From: CBDFLD01 sp965249005
GTDB taxonomy: Bacteria; Acidobacteriota; UBA6911
DNA length: 43,563 nt
Reading direction: 5' to 3'
Assembly: GCA_965249005.1 (NCBI GenBank)
Contig: CBDFLD010000005.1
Span: 1-43,563 of the forward strand
The number at the start of each line of letters is the position of its first letter. The stretch's first letter is position 1. Below the pieces are notes generated by a model. The model had not been told where the DNA came from and did no database searches. It was given only the letters and a program-made list of their open reading frames with translations. The translations under genes and the position numbers were made by a program. This document shows positions 9,256 to 17,676 of this stretch, piece after piece.

Positions 9256-9458
9256 GCAGGTCGCCGTAGCGGCTCGAGCTTGGCGATCTTCGTTGATGCA
9301 TCGCCCCTCATTGCATGCCACAAGTCCCAGTCCTGCTGCAGCCCGAGCCAAAAGTCCGCTGGCAACCCTAAGACACGAGCCAGGCGAAGAGCAGTGTCTG
9401 GAGTCACACCCCTCCTGCCACGAATGATCTCGTCCCTGCTCCCATCGAAAACAAACCC
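9252..9458 (-). pseudogene. higA: HigA-family antitoxin fragment (C-terminal)
   Basis: On the minus strand the frame reads DEIIRGRRGVTPDTALRLAR, followed by LGLPADFWLGLQQDWDLWHA and a basic end. This is the second half of a HigA-type XRE helix-turn-helix antitoxin: the recognition helix and the FW-LQ-DWDLW core are typical. The N-terminal helices are missing, and no start codon exists between this block and the upstream stop at 9492-9494. The frame is the same as that of the rhodanese domain just upstream, so it could only be translated by read-through. No HigB toxin is nearby. The fragment converges on the ribbon-helix-helix gene. Confidence 0.7.
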
Positions 9459-9491
9459 GGTATTGCTGTCGGGCCTCTCGGAGAGAGACGC

Positions 9492-10041
9492 CTACTCCGT
9501 AGGTAGCTTGGCGTTTACCCAGGCGGTCATGCCGCCGACTACGTTCAGGAAATTCGTGCGACCGGCTCTTGCCAGCAGGCTGGTGGCGATGGAGGATCGG
9601 TAGCCACCGGCGCAGATTACGGCAACTGGGCCCTGCATCAATTCGGCGATCTCGCCGTTCGCTTCCTTTTCGGGCTCGTCTTTCAGACGCGGACCCAGTT
9701 GGTTGAGAGGGACGTGAGTCGCCCCGGCAATGTGTCCCGCCTTCCACTCGGCGGGGCGGCGGACGTCGAGCACGCGTGGGGCGGCGGGTTGCTGGATTCT
9801 GTGATGTAGTTCGTCGACATTGATCTGTTCGATTTGGTTCCCGGTGTCCGGAGACGAAGTCGGCATGCAGGTGGGTCTCGATAACATGCCGGATTCGAAA
9901 TCCGGCCTTCTCTGCCTCCTCGAGATAAATATCCACATCACGACGCGGATCGACCACGGCACCGTCATTGCCGGAGCCGATCAAGTAAGACGCGTGGGCC
10001 AGACAGCCCAGATAGAATTGCTGAAAGTACATGATTTTCAA
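9492..10041 (-). pseudogene. MBL-fold/rhodanese hydrolase with internal deletion
   Basis: The minus strand begins with an intact N-terminus of an MBL-fold persulfide dioxygenase-like enzyme: MYFQQFYLGCLAHASYLIG, AVVDPRRDVD and the zinc motif ETHLHADFVSGH (about residues 1-67). Directly after HRE, near 9840, the sequence jumps to a C-terminal rhodanese domain (INVDELHHRI, VLDVRRPAEWKAGH, catalytic CAGGYRS) in another frame. Full-length relatives are about 450-470 residues; some 250 are absent here. The join also shifts the frame, so no complete protein can be made. A 158-codon frame from 9968 could yield a free rhodanese domain, but it has no obvious ribosome binding site. The intact gene would act in sulfide or persulfide metabolism. 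Confidence 0.8.
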
Positions 10042-10137
10042 ATTCTATTCTCAAACCTCCACGCGGAAAAGCAATTGTTGAAGCGGCGGCGTTGCATACG
10101 CCCCGGTCGATCGATTATCTTGATAGCCATAGTGAAC

Positions 10138-10497
10138 ATGACGAACAAAGCGAGGCTCTATCAAATCGTTGGAGTCGCGGCACCGCAGGCGGTGATACTG
10201 CTTTGGTTGTCGTTTCTATTTTTCAATCCCTACGCGGAGCCGCCGTCGGAGAGTTCCCGGTTTGTGGGAGGCGCCATGATGCTGCTCGCGGGCTTCGGGT
10301 CTCTGGCGGCTTTTGCGCAAAGGCCCTTGTGGATGTACGTGGTATTCGGGTTGTCGTTCTTGCCGATCGGGGGATATCTTGCGGGGACTCCTGGAGTGTA
10401 TCGGTGGATCGGAATCTTGTATCTGGTCTATCTCGGCGCGGCGATAGGGTTGCATCGAAGTCAACGGGCCAGTCAACGGGGCGGCACGCCCCGTTAG
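10138..10497 (+). CDS. Small integral membrane protein, unknown function
   Basis: A 119-residue protein with about four hydrophobic segments: VILLWLSFLFF, GGAMMLLAGFGSLAAFA, MYVVFGLSFLPIGGYLAG and IGILYLVYLGAAIGL. It ends in a charged tail (HRSQRASQRGGTPR). The ATG at 10138 is preceded by a GTG at 10132 that could also serve. No family is recognised. Its stop codon lies inside the stem of a hairpin (10490-10512) that precedes the next gene by 8 bp, so expression of the two may be linked. Confidence 0.6.
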   Translation: MTNKARLYQIVGVAAPQAVILLWLSFLFFNPYAEPPSESSRFVGGAMMLLAGFGSLAAFAQRPLWMYVVFGLSFLPIGGYLAGTPGVYRWIGILYLVYLGAAIGLHRSQRASQRGGTPR

Positions 10498-10512
10498 TAA
10501 TTTTCTAACGGG
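10490..10512 (+). terminator. Hairpin between 10138-10497 and the esterase gene
   Basis: cccgttag (10490-10497) pairs perfectly with ctaacggg (10505-10512) around the loop taatttt. The left arm contains the upstream gene's TAG stop, and the right arm ends 8 bp before the ATG at 10521. There is no trailing T run, so it is a poor intrinsic terminator. It could instead mask the ribosome binding site of the next gene, giving translational coupling. Confidence 0.35.
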
Positions 10513-10520
10513 ACAAAAAC

Positions 10521-11492
10521 ATGAACAAAAAAGAAAAACACGAAGCCGGGCGGTCTTCCTCGTTGTTGCACCGAATTGGGGCTTCAGGAGCCATCAGGGT
10601 TTTCCTCGGAATCAGCTTGCTGATTCCTGCGGTACTGGCACAAGCTCCCGAAGACGCCAAGCGAGCGGTCGAGGTCTCGACCAGTTACACCGTCACCCCC
10701 AACATTACCTACCTAACGGCGAACAACTGGGAGGCAACGCTGGATGTGTACATGCCCCGGGGGATCAAAGAGCCGAACCCCACCTTGATCTACATTCACG
10801 GAGGCGGTTGGGTCGGCGGGAGCAAGGAGCACTCCTCACTGAGATTCCTCCCCTATCTCACGATGGGCTGGTCCGTCGTGAACGTCGAGTATCGGCTCGG
10901 GAGGGTATCTCTGGCTCCGGCCGCCGTCGAGGATTGCCGGTGTGCTCTGTCCTGGGTTATCCAAAACGCGGAGAAATATTTCTTTGATACCAAAAAGCTG
11001 GTGGTAACGGGCAGTTCCGCTGGGGGACATCTATCGCTGACCACCGGTATGCTTCCTGCTTCCGCGGGGCTCGACCGACAGTGTCATCCAAGGGAAACAG
11101 TAGAAGTGGCGGCGATCATCAACTGGTATGGGATCACCGACGTCGGAGACCTCCTGGAAGGCGAAAACGAGAAGTACTACGCGGTCCGCTGGATGGGGAG
11201 CCTTCCCGATCGAATGGCGATCGCTAGCCGCGTTTCACCGCTGAACTATGTCCGGGAGGGTTTACCTCCGATACTGACCATTCACGGGGACAAGGATTCC
11301 ATCGTCCCGTATGCTCACGCCGTGCGGTTGCACGAAGCTCTGGATCGCGCAGGCTTGCCCAACCAGCTCCATACCGTCCCTGGCGGAGCGCACGGCGGGT
11401 TTACGCGCGAGCAGCATCTAGAGGTGTTCGAGGTCATTCACAGTTTTCTTATGAAACACAACCTGATGCCCTCCCCAAGCCCGTCCGGTTGA
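10521..11492 (+). CDS. Secreted alpha/beta-hydrolase (HSL/BD-FAE-like esterase)
   Basis: A 323-residue serine hydrolase. Residues about 25-42 (FLGISLLIPAVLAQA) form a signal peptide, after a longer basic N-region. The catalytic features are complete: oxyanion motif YIHGGGWVGG (near 93), nucleophile elbow GSSAGG (Ser about 166), acid in IHGDKDSIVPY and histidine in GGAHGGF. This set is typical of hormone-sensitive-lipase-like esterases and feruloyl or acetyl esterases in the periplasm. The stop is followed 2 bp later by the ATG of the beta-oxidation gene, so the two are probably co-transcribed. Released acyl groups could then feed the downstream enzyme, which is inference. A paralogue with damaged motifs lies at 41639. 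Confidence 0.85.
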   Translation: MNKKEKHEAGRSSSLLHRIGASGAIRVFLGISLLIPAVLAQAPEDAKRAVEVSTSYTVTPNITYLTANNWEATLDVYMPRGIKEPNPTLIYIHGGGWVGGSKEHSSLRFLPYLTMGWSVVNVEYRLGRVSLAPAAVEDCRCALSWVIQNAEKYFFDTKKLVVTGSSAGGHLSLTTGMLPASAGLDRQCHPRETVEVAAIINWYGITDVGDLLEGENEKYYAVRWMGSLPDRMAIASRVSPLNYVREGLPPILTIHGDKDSIVPYAHAVRLHEALDRAGLPNQLHTVPGGAHGGFTREQHLEVFEVIHSFLMKHNLMPSPSPSG

Positions 11493-11494
11493 TT

Positions 11495-13624
11495 ATGACA
11501 CTAGTGACGTTCACCCAGGATGGAAACGTCGGGATTCTGACCATCGACAATCCGCCGGTCAATGCGCTGAGCCCAGTCGTCGCGGATGGAATCCGCGACT
11601 CTCTAAAGACCGCCGAAGCAGACCCATCGATCGAGGCAATCGTACTCACGGCCAAGGGCAAGACTTTCGTCACTGGCGCCGACATCCGAGAGTTCGCCAA
11701 GCTCCGGGCCGGAGAACGGAGCTTCGGAGACGGTCTCTACCCGCTCTTACAGTCGATTGAAGACTGCCCCAAGCCGGTGGTGGCCGCCATTGCCGGCTCT
11801 GCGCTGGGTGGAGGACTGGAGCTTGCTCTCGCCTGTCATTATCGTGTTGCCACTCGCGAGGCCCAGGTCGGCCAGCCGGAAGTCAAACTTGGCATCATTC
11901 CCGGCGCCGGGGGCACCCAGCGTCTTCCCCGTCTGGCGGGCGTCGCCACGGCGCTGGAGTTGTGCGCAAAGGGCCACTCGCTCGCGGCAAACGCCGCAGC
12001 GGAATGCGGGATCGTCGATCAGATCGCCGACGGCGACCTGATCCAAGGAGCAGTCGCCTTCGCACGTGAGTGTGCCATCCGAACCGCCCATCCCATCACG
12101 AGGGCGCTCTCCGTAAAACTCGACGATCGCCAATCGAATACAGACCTTTTTGAAAGTGCTCGCGCTCACGCGGGCAGACGAAACAGAGGACAGATCGGGC
12201 CACTGCGCGCGATCGAGGCCGTGTCGGCCTCGATCAGACTTCCCTTCGACGAAGGATGCCGAAAGGAAGCCGAGCTTTTCCAGGAATGCCTTCACTCGGA
12301 TCAGTCTGCCGCCATGATCCACGCCTTCTTTGCCAGCCGAGAGGTGCGTAAGATTCCTGGCGTCTCAAAATCGACCCCCGTTTCAGATGTTCGAAGCGTA
12401 GCCATCGTGGGAGGAGGAACCATGGGGGCCGGCATCGCCGTAGTCTATGCCGACGCCGGAATTGCTGTCATCTTGAAGGAAGTCAAGTCTGAGTTGCTCG
12501 ATTCGGCGATGACAAAAATTCGAAGGACCTATGCCCGTTCGGTCGAAAGGGGGCGCCTCTCGCAAGAGCTCGCCGATGAGCGGCTCGCACTCGTCAAACC
12601 GCAATTGAGCTACGAAGGCTTCGACAAGGTCGACATCGTCGTGGAAGCAGTTTTCGAGGGCATGGAGATCAAGAAACAAGTCTTTGCCGAGCTCGATGGC
12701 TCGTGCCAACCCTCCGCCATACTCGCCAGCAACACTTCCAGTCTGGATATCGACGAGATTGCCTCGGCCACCTCCCGACCGCAACAAGTAATCGGGCACC
12801 ACTTCTTCGCGCCTCCCAACATCATGCGTCTGCTCGAGCTCGTGCGCGGCAAGGAAACTTCCGGGGGCGTGATCGCGACTTCGATGGCACTTGCCGGGAG
12901 GCTCGGGAAAGTCGGGGTCCTGGTCGGAAACTGTCGCGGCTTCGTCGGAAACCGCATGTATCACTGCTATCAGCGCGAGGCACAGTTTCTCGTGGAAGAA
13001 GGCGCGAAGGTAGAGCAGATCGATGCGGCTCTGGTCGGCTTTGGCATGGCAATGGGTCCGCTGGCCACCGGGGATCTTTCCGGGCTCGATGTGAGCTGGA
13101 GGATCCGGAAGGAGTATGCGCATATGGCAAAGCCGGGGGTTCGCACCCAGCGCCTCGCGGACCAACTCTGCGAGCTGGGCCGCTTCGGGCAGAAGACAAA
13201 AGCGGGCTGGTACCGCTATGAGCCTCCGGGTCGAAAACCGATTCCCGATCCTGCAGTGGAGGAGATCAGTCTAGCCTGCGCGCGGGAAGGGGGCATCGAG
13301 CGTCGCTCGATCGAACAGCAGGAAATCGTCGAACGCACTATCTATGCCCTGGTCAACGAAGGAGCGAAGATTCTAGAAGAGGGAATCAGCCTTCGGGCGG
13401 GCGACATCGACATCATCTACCTCAACGGCTACGGCTTTCCGGTCCATCGGGGCGGGCCCTTGTGGTATGCGGGAGTCGTCGGACTGCAGCAGGTTTACGA
13501 ACGCATCTGCGCATTCCGTGAGATTCACGGGGAGTTGTGGGAGCCGGCAGCGTTGCTCGAGCGTCTGGCCGAGGCGGGTATGACATTCGACGATTTCGAT
13601 CGCGAGCGAAAGGGAGTGGAATAG
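11495..13624 (+). CDS. Bifunctional enoyl-CoA hydratase/3-hydroxyacyl-CoA dehydrogenase
   Basis: A 709-residue FadB/FadJ-type enzyme of fatty acid beta-oxidation that hydrates 2-enoyl-CoA and then oxidises 3-hydroxyacyl-CoA with NAD. The N-terminal crotonase domain (1-190) shows NPPVNALS, GADIREF, ALGGGLELAL and PEVKLGIIPGAGGTQRLPR with both catalytic Glu residues. The dehydrogenase half begins with VAIVGGGTMGAGIA (about residue 303) and has the catalytic HHFFAPPNIMRLLELV and GFVGNRM motifs. The C-terminal domain is present, and the length matches FadJ (about 714). I chose ATG 11495, two bases after the upstream stop; TTG 11489, two codons earlier, overlaps that stop. No thiolase (FadA) follows, which is unusual for an operonic fadB and suggests that the partner is elsewhere. 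Confidence 0.92.
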   Translation: MTLVTFTQDGNVGILTIDNPPVNALSPVVADGIRDSLKTAEADPSIEAIVLTAKGKTFVTGADIREFAKLRAGERSFGDGLYPLLQSIEDCPKPVVAAIAGSALGGGLELALACHYRVATREAQVGQPEVKLGIIPGAGGTQRLPRLAGVATALELCAKGHSLAANAAAECGIVDQIADGDLIQGAVAFARECAIRTAHPITRALSVKLDDRQSNTDLFESARAHAGRRNRGQIGPLRAIEAVSASIRLPFDEGCRKEAELFQECLHSDQSAAMIHAFFASREVRKIPGVSKSTPVSDVRSVAIVGGGTMGAGIAVVYADAGIAVILKEVKSELLDSAMTKIRRTYARSVERGRLSQELADERLALVKPQLSYEGFDKVDIVVEAVFEGMEIKKQVFAELDGSCQPSAILASNTSSLDIDEIASATSRPQQVIGHHFFAPPNIMRLLELVRGKETSGGVIATSMALAGRLGKVGVLVGNCRGFVGNRMYHCYQREAQFLVEEGAKVEQIDAALVGFGMAMGPLATGDLSGLDVSWRIRKEYAHMAKPGVRTQRLADQLCELGRFGQKTKAGWYRYEPPGRKPIPDPAVEEISLACAREGGIERRSIEQQEIVERTIYALVNEGAKILEEGISLRAGDIDIIYLNGYGFPVHRGGPLWYAGVVGLQQVYERICAFREIHGELWEPAALLERLAEAGMTFDDFDRERKGVE

Positions 13625-13841
13625 GGCAAGTATTGTGGCGGCTGTCACCAGGCGGCATCCGACTTTCTCAACACTTCACGGCCGAGGTGATACCAATCAC
13701 GGAGCCGTCGCGCGCTTCCGCCGATTACTTATTTGGCACTTCGGCGAATCAGGACTTTTCCCGATACCCCCGCTCCAAAAGCATCTCTCCCGCCCACCCC
13801 AAAGCAGTGCTCAAACGCCATTCGCAATCGAGGGAAGACAA

Positions 13842-14111
13842 ATGTCTAGCGGCTTCACAATACGTTGGCTACCGCGCGAGCGCTTCTTACCCGAAATGCT
13901 CGAGCAGTCCGATGCATTCCAATCCACACTTACCCGGTCTTACTATCAGCCCAGGAACTCGATCAAGGTCATGACATGGAAGGGTCAGCTCACCATTTCG
14001 CCTTCCGATCAGTTCGACGTCGCCGACACCGAGTGTATTCGGGTCATGAGGGAAGGCTTCGAGTTTCAGATCCCCTGGGCCATCGTGTCGCGGATCAAAA
14101 TCGCCGGCTAG
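13842..14111 (+). CDS. Hypothetical protein, 89 residues
   Basis: The ATG at 13842 follows a good ribosome binding site (gaggga, 6 bp spacing) and gives an 89-residue protein; a longer frame begins at 13635 but lacks such a site. The sequence has a basic start (MSSGFTIRWLPRERFLPEML), then YYQPRNSIKVMTWKGQLTIS and a C-terminus ending IPWAIVSRIKIAG. No signal peptide, membrane segment or known motif is visible. It ends tail to tail with the deacylase gene, overlapping by 4 bp. I do not recognise the family. Confidence 0.5.
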   Translation: MSSGFTIRWLPRERFLPEMLEQSDAFQSTLTRSYYQPRNSIKVMTWKGQLTISPSDQFDVADTECIRVMREGFEFQIPWAIVSRIKIAG

Positions 14112-15613
14112 TCCGGTTCTGAAGACTTGTGGCCTGCCTCCTCCCCTCCAATCGGAGCCCGGATACCCTCGCCGGGGAAAACATTCTCCACCAGCGCTCC
14201 ATCGCGAACCACTGCCGCTCCGTGAACAAGGACGTGGCGCATGCCGTCGGAGAACACGGCCGGTTGCTCAAAGCTCGCCCTGTCTATGATGCGATTCGGG
14301 TCGAACAGAACCAGATCGGCGTCGGCGCCTTCGGCGACGCGTCCCTTGTTTTTCATTGCAGGCACCCGGTCTTCCAGGCGCCGAGCCGGCATCGAGGACA
14401 TTTTTCGAACGGCATCCTTCAAGCTGAGCAGTCCCCGCTCGCGGACGTAACGCCCCAGAATGCGGGAATAGGTTCCGGCCGTTCGGGGATGACCCTTGCC
14501 GTCTTTGAGATGGCCGTCACTGGCGATCATGGTCATCGGATTCTGAACCACCGTGTCCACGATCGATTGGGGGTTCTGATGAATGATGACCATCCCGCCG
14601 AGCTCCCGATAACGCTCGTAGCTCTCCTCGGTCAGACGCTCCCCGGTCTCGACCCACTGCAGATCTTCGTAGCCGATCTCGTAAGCCTCGCGCCAGTTTC
14701 CGTCGAAAAAGGCCGATTCGATCCGGGTCATGCCGGCCGTATAGGGATAGCATTCGGCCGTAACATCGAGGCCATGGGATCGGGCACCGGCAATCATTTC
14801 CAGAAGCAGCGGCGCGGCGAGACCACCGACGCTGTTGACGTGAACGACGTGCAAGGACGCCCCCGTAATCGCCGCTGCGGCGAGCGCTTCCTCCAAACCG
14901 GAAAGGCCGGAATTCGGCTCGACCGGTCCGCTGTGGCGAATGTGTACGAAGCACGCCGCGTTGTGACGATCCGCCGCCCGGAAGGCTTCTAAGATTTCCC
15001 ATCTCGAGGCGGCCGGCGTATATTGAATCCCGAATCCGACGCCTATGGCTCCCTGCTCCAATCCATGCTCGATCTGACGGCGCATCTCTTCGATCTCGGT
15101 ATCGGTCGCTTCCATGTGGCCGCCGGCCCCGCTGGGAAGAAAATCACCCGGATCATTCATCACCCGCATCCGGACCGGAATGTGTCCGATGGTCGCGCCA
15201 TAGTGGTTGAGCGACTTTCCGCTTCGCCCACTGTAAAAGCGATCGATGTCCCCGACGCCGACCTCGAGCTCCAACGCCGTCGTCACTCCGTCCATGACTT
15301 GAAAACGGCTGTTTTCGATGTCCTGACCATGGGCGTGCAGGTCGATGAATCCGGAGGTGACGATGAGTCCGGAGGCATCGATGGTTTCGCGCCCCGACAG
15401 CTCCTCTTCGCTGATCGCCTCGATGGTCTTCCCCCGGATCCCTACGTGGCGGATCTCATCGAAACCTGTTTCCGGGTCGATCACCCTTCCGCCCGTTATC
15501 ACCAGGTCATACTCGCCGTCGCCGCACGCCGTCAGACAGCCAGCGAGCAGCAAGACAGCCACAAAGCACAATCTTTCGGATTTCCCTGCCGTTGCAACGG
15601 CTGGCACGGACAT
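14108..15613 (-). CDS. N-acyl-D-amino-acid deacylase family lipoprotein
   Basis: A 501-residue amidohydrolase-superfamily enzyme. ATG 15613 is preceded by a clear ggagg site 8 bp away. The start gives a lipoprotein signal with the lipobox at LLLAGC (or LTAC a few residues later), so it is probably membrane-anchored in the periplasm. Metal and catalytic features of the D-aminoacylase group are present: GFIDLHAHGQD, FVHIRHSG, LHVVHVNSVG and IASDGH, then GHPRTAGTYSRILGRYVRE. It would hydrolyse N-acyl-D-amino acids, N-acyl-D-glutamate or related peptides. It lies 35 bp downstream of a crotonase gene on the same strand and is probably in one operon. The exact substrate cannot be read from the sequence. 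Confidence 0.85.
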   Translation of the reverse strand: MSVPAVATAGKSERLCFVAVLLLAGCLTACGDGEYDLVITGGRVIDPETGFDEIRHVGIRGKTIEAISEEELSGRETIDASGLIVTSGFIDLHAHGQDIENSRFQVMDGVTTALELEVGVGDIDRFYSGRSGKSLNHYGATIGHIPVRMRVMNDPGDFLPSGAGGHMEATDTEIEEMRRQIEHGLEQGAIGVGFGIQYTPAASRWEILEAFRAADRHNAACFVHIRHSGPVEPNSGLSGLEEALAAAAITGASLHVVHVNSVGGLAAPLLLEMIAGARSHGLDVTAECYPYTAGMTRIESAFFDGNWREAYEIGYEDLQWVETGERLTEESYERYRELGGMVIIHQNPQSIVDTVVQNPMTMIASDGHLKDGKGHPRTAGTYSRILGRYVRERGLLSLKDAVRKMSSMPARRLEDRVPAMKNKGRVAEGADADLVLFDPNRIIDRASFEQPAVFSDGMRHVLVHGAAVVRDGALVENVFPGEGIRAPIGGEEAGHKSSEPD

Positions 15614-15648
15614 CGGTATACCTCCACGGTTTAAATGACTATCTACAG

Positions 15649-16425
15649 CTAGCGTCGCAGGGAGGCCGCCATAGCCTCTCTCTGGGCTTTGGTCTCCTCG
15701 GAGAACCAACGATCGACGAATTCGTCCAACCCCTCACGCTGGGTTCCGGCCGATGCTCCAGCCGCTTCATTCACCGACTTTTTCGCGGCGGCAAAGGCAT
15801 CCGGGGGCCTCTCTGCCAGCGACCGGCTCCAAGCCTTTGCCCGATCGAGGACCTGATCTTCGGGCACCAGTTCACAAGCCAGCCCCAAGGAGGCGGCGCG
15901 CTGCGGATTGATGGGATCACCGCTCAGTATGAGCTGTCGAGCCGCTGCGCCGCCTGCCGCTTCGACCAGCATCCGAACCATCGCGGGGGTGACGACCATG
16001 CCCAGTTTGATCTCGTTTAGAGCAAACTGATACTTCCCCTCGGCCATGACCCGGACGTCACAGCACAAGGCCAGGATGGCGCCTCCGGCAATGGCATGGC
16101 CCGCCACTGCGGCCACGACCGGTTTCGGAAAATGATGCAAGGTTTCCGAGAGATCGAGAAAACGGCCAAAAAATTCGCGCAGCGACGGCCGATCGTACTG
16201 AAAGACCTCAAAGGCATCCAATCCGGCGGAAAAAAAGCCCGGCTTGGCGCTTGCCAGTACCAAGCCTCTTACTTCCTCTTGCTTCCGGGCGTCATCCAGT
16301 ACTTGTTGCAGTTCGCCCACAAGCCCTGGATTGAGGGCATTGGACTTCCCTCTACACATCTGGATCATACAAAGCCCGTCGACACTTTCCACTTGCAAGT
16401 TTTGCATCGCGCCATCCCCACTCAT
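15649..16425 (-). CDS. Enoyl-CoA hydratase/isomerase family protein
   Basis: A 258-residue crotonase-fold protein. GFFSAGLDAFEV and AVAGHAIAGGAILALCCDVR supply the oxyanion hole, and EIKLGMVVTPAMV and the C-terminal trimerisation helices are in place. The Glu usually found after the GGG of true hydratases is replaced (GGAILAL). This pattern is more like enoyl-CoA isomerases (ECI type) or other crotonases, so I do not assign hydratase activity. The ATG at 16425 is used; an ATG six codons in is possible. It is the first gene of a two-gene minus-strand operon with the deacylase. Confidence 0.82.
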   Translation of the reverse strand: MSGDGAMQNLQVESVDGLCMIQMCRGKSNALNPGLVGELQQVLDDARKQEEVRGLVLASAKPGFFSAGLDAFEVFQYDRPSLREFFGRFLDLSETLHHFPKPVVAAVAGHAIAGGAILALCCDVRVMAEGKYQFALNEIKLGMVVTPAMVRMLVEAAGGAAARQLILSGDPINPQRAASLGLACELVPEDQVLDRAKAWSRSLAERPPDAFAAAKKSVNEAAGASAGTQREGLDEFVDRWFSEETKAQREAMAASLRR

Positions 16426-16643
16426 TGGTATGCGGCTTCTTTATCAGGAACCCACGCTGCGGTGCAAGAGAAAGCGACAAAGACGGCAAGCGTCTATCGC
16501 GGGACGGTTTGTCCTTGCGTCCGGACTGAGGTCCGGCTAACAATGCGCGCAGCCCGGCAAGGCTGATCCCGGTGCGGCGCAAGTCGGCTAGCCCATTTCC
16601 CGCTGGCTCTCAGGAGGAGATATGCAAGAGCCCAGAGATCACG

Positions 16644-17020
16644 ATGGCCCCCCATGGCCCCAATGTCATTGACAATCCCATCACGCGTCTCCTCGGCGTA
16701 CGCTTTCCGATCGTTCAGGCCCCCATGGGCTGGATCGCGCGCGCCCAGTTGGCTTCTGCCGTCTCCAACGCCGGCGGCTTGGTTTGCGTGCCTTGCGGAC
16801 AAAGAACTCCGAAGCTCTCGAGCGAAAAGAGCAAGTGGGTATGGAGGTATTTGCAAAGGCCATGGACCTCTACTTCGGCGGGGACATGGAAGCTTCGATC
16901 GCTCTCGGCGGACAGGTCGTGGGCCGCGTGGAGGAAGTCAAATCTGTGGCCCAGATCATGACCGAGACCATCTCGGAATTTCGCACTACGATCGAACGGT
17001 TGTCCGGGATCGTCGTGTAG
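16644..17020 (+). pseudogene. Nitronate monooxygenase with internal deletion
   Basis: The frame from ATG 16644 gives the N-terminus of a 2-nitropropane dioxygenase/nitronate monooxygenase: NPITRLLGVRFPIVQAPMG, then ARAQLASAVSNAGGLV, the start of the FMN-binding TIM barrel. Near 16785 the sequence switches frame and runs directly into the family's C-terminal end (LRTKNSEALERKEQ, GDMEASIALGGQVVGRVEEV, IMTETISEF), stopping at 17018-17020. About 200 central residues, including most of the barrel and the catalytic His, are gone. The product cannot be active. The 3' end overlaps the convergent gene at 16986 by 35 bp. Confidence 0.8.
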
Positions 17021-17648
17021 CGACCATGACCCGCTGAAGGAGCCAGTACCCCCCGGCAATGACGAGACCACACAGCAGCAGCCGTACCGGAAGCCCCGCT
17101 TCCTTTCCCTTGGATTCCCGCTGGGATGGCTGAGCCTTGAAGTCGGGATTGAACGACGACAGAATCTCGGCGTGCGATCCTCCCTCGAGATCAAAGAAAG
17201 ACAGCAGCTGTCGATGACCGCGGGGCAAACGGTCCAGGATCGTCGAGCGCACGTAGAGCCCGGAATCGGCCCTGGGTTCGAAACCCGCGGGGCGAGTAAA
17301 GAAGACTTTGAGCAAAACCTCGCCGTGTCCCTCGGCTTCCTCGACCTCGACGTCGGCAGCGCCCGCTGCCCAACTGCCTGCATCGCTGTATACCCCAAAC
17401 GACTCCCGGGCGATCTGTTCCAGGCCGGAGCGCCCAGTCTCCAGCTCCGACCTGGAAATATGCCCATCTCCATTCAAATCGATCGGGGTGATCAACGCGA
17501 TGTCAGCTTCGGCGAAAACCGCTCGCAGCTGGATCCCTGCCTGTTCGGCGCGAATCTCAACGAAGCTCAGGCCCGGATCATGCGCATGCAATGTCGAGAC
17601 TGAAGCCACGAAAAAAGACAGAAAGCACGCAGCTAGAATTCTGGTCAT
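16986..17648 (-). CDS. Periplasmic EF-hand protein with C-terminal membrane helix
   Basis: A 220-residue protein from ATG 17648. It has a signal peptide (ILAACFLSFFVASVSTLHA, cleaved before HDPG), then HDPGLSFVEIRAEQ, an EF-hand-like calcium loop DLNGDGHISRSEL near residue 60, and a single membrane segment LLLCGLVIAGGYWLL near the C-terminus. The arrangement resembles the extracytoplasmic N-terminal part of HupE/UreJ-like proteins, but the following multi-helix domain is absent and the protein ends with a short basic tail. It may be a truncated relative. Its function is unknown; metal or calcium sensing is a guess. Confidence 0.6.
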   Translation of the reverse strand: MTRILAACFLSFFVASVSTLHAHDPGLSFVEIRAEQAGIQLRAVFAEADIALITPIDLNGDGHISRSELETGRSGLEQIARESFGVYSDAGSWAAGAADVEVEEAEGHGEVLLKVFFTRPAGFEPRADSGLYVRSTILDRLPRGHRQLLSFFDLEGGSHAEILSSFNPDFKAQPSQRESKGKEAGLPVRLLLCGLVIAGGYWLLQRVMVATRRSRTTVRS

Positions 17649-17676
17649 TTTTTTCTCATTCCACTCTTGGAGAGAG

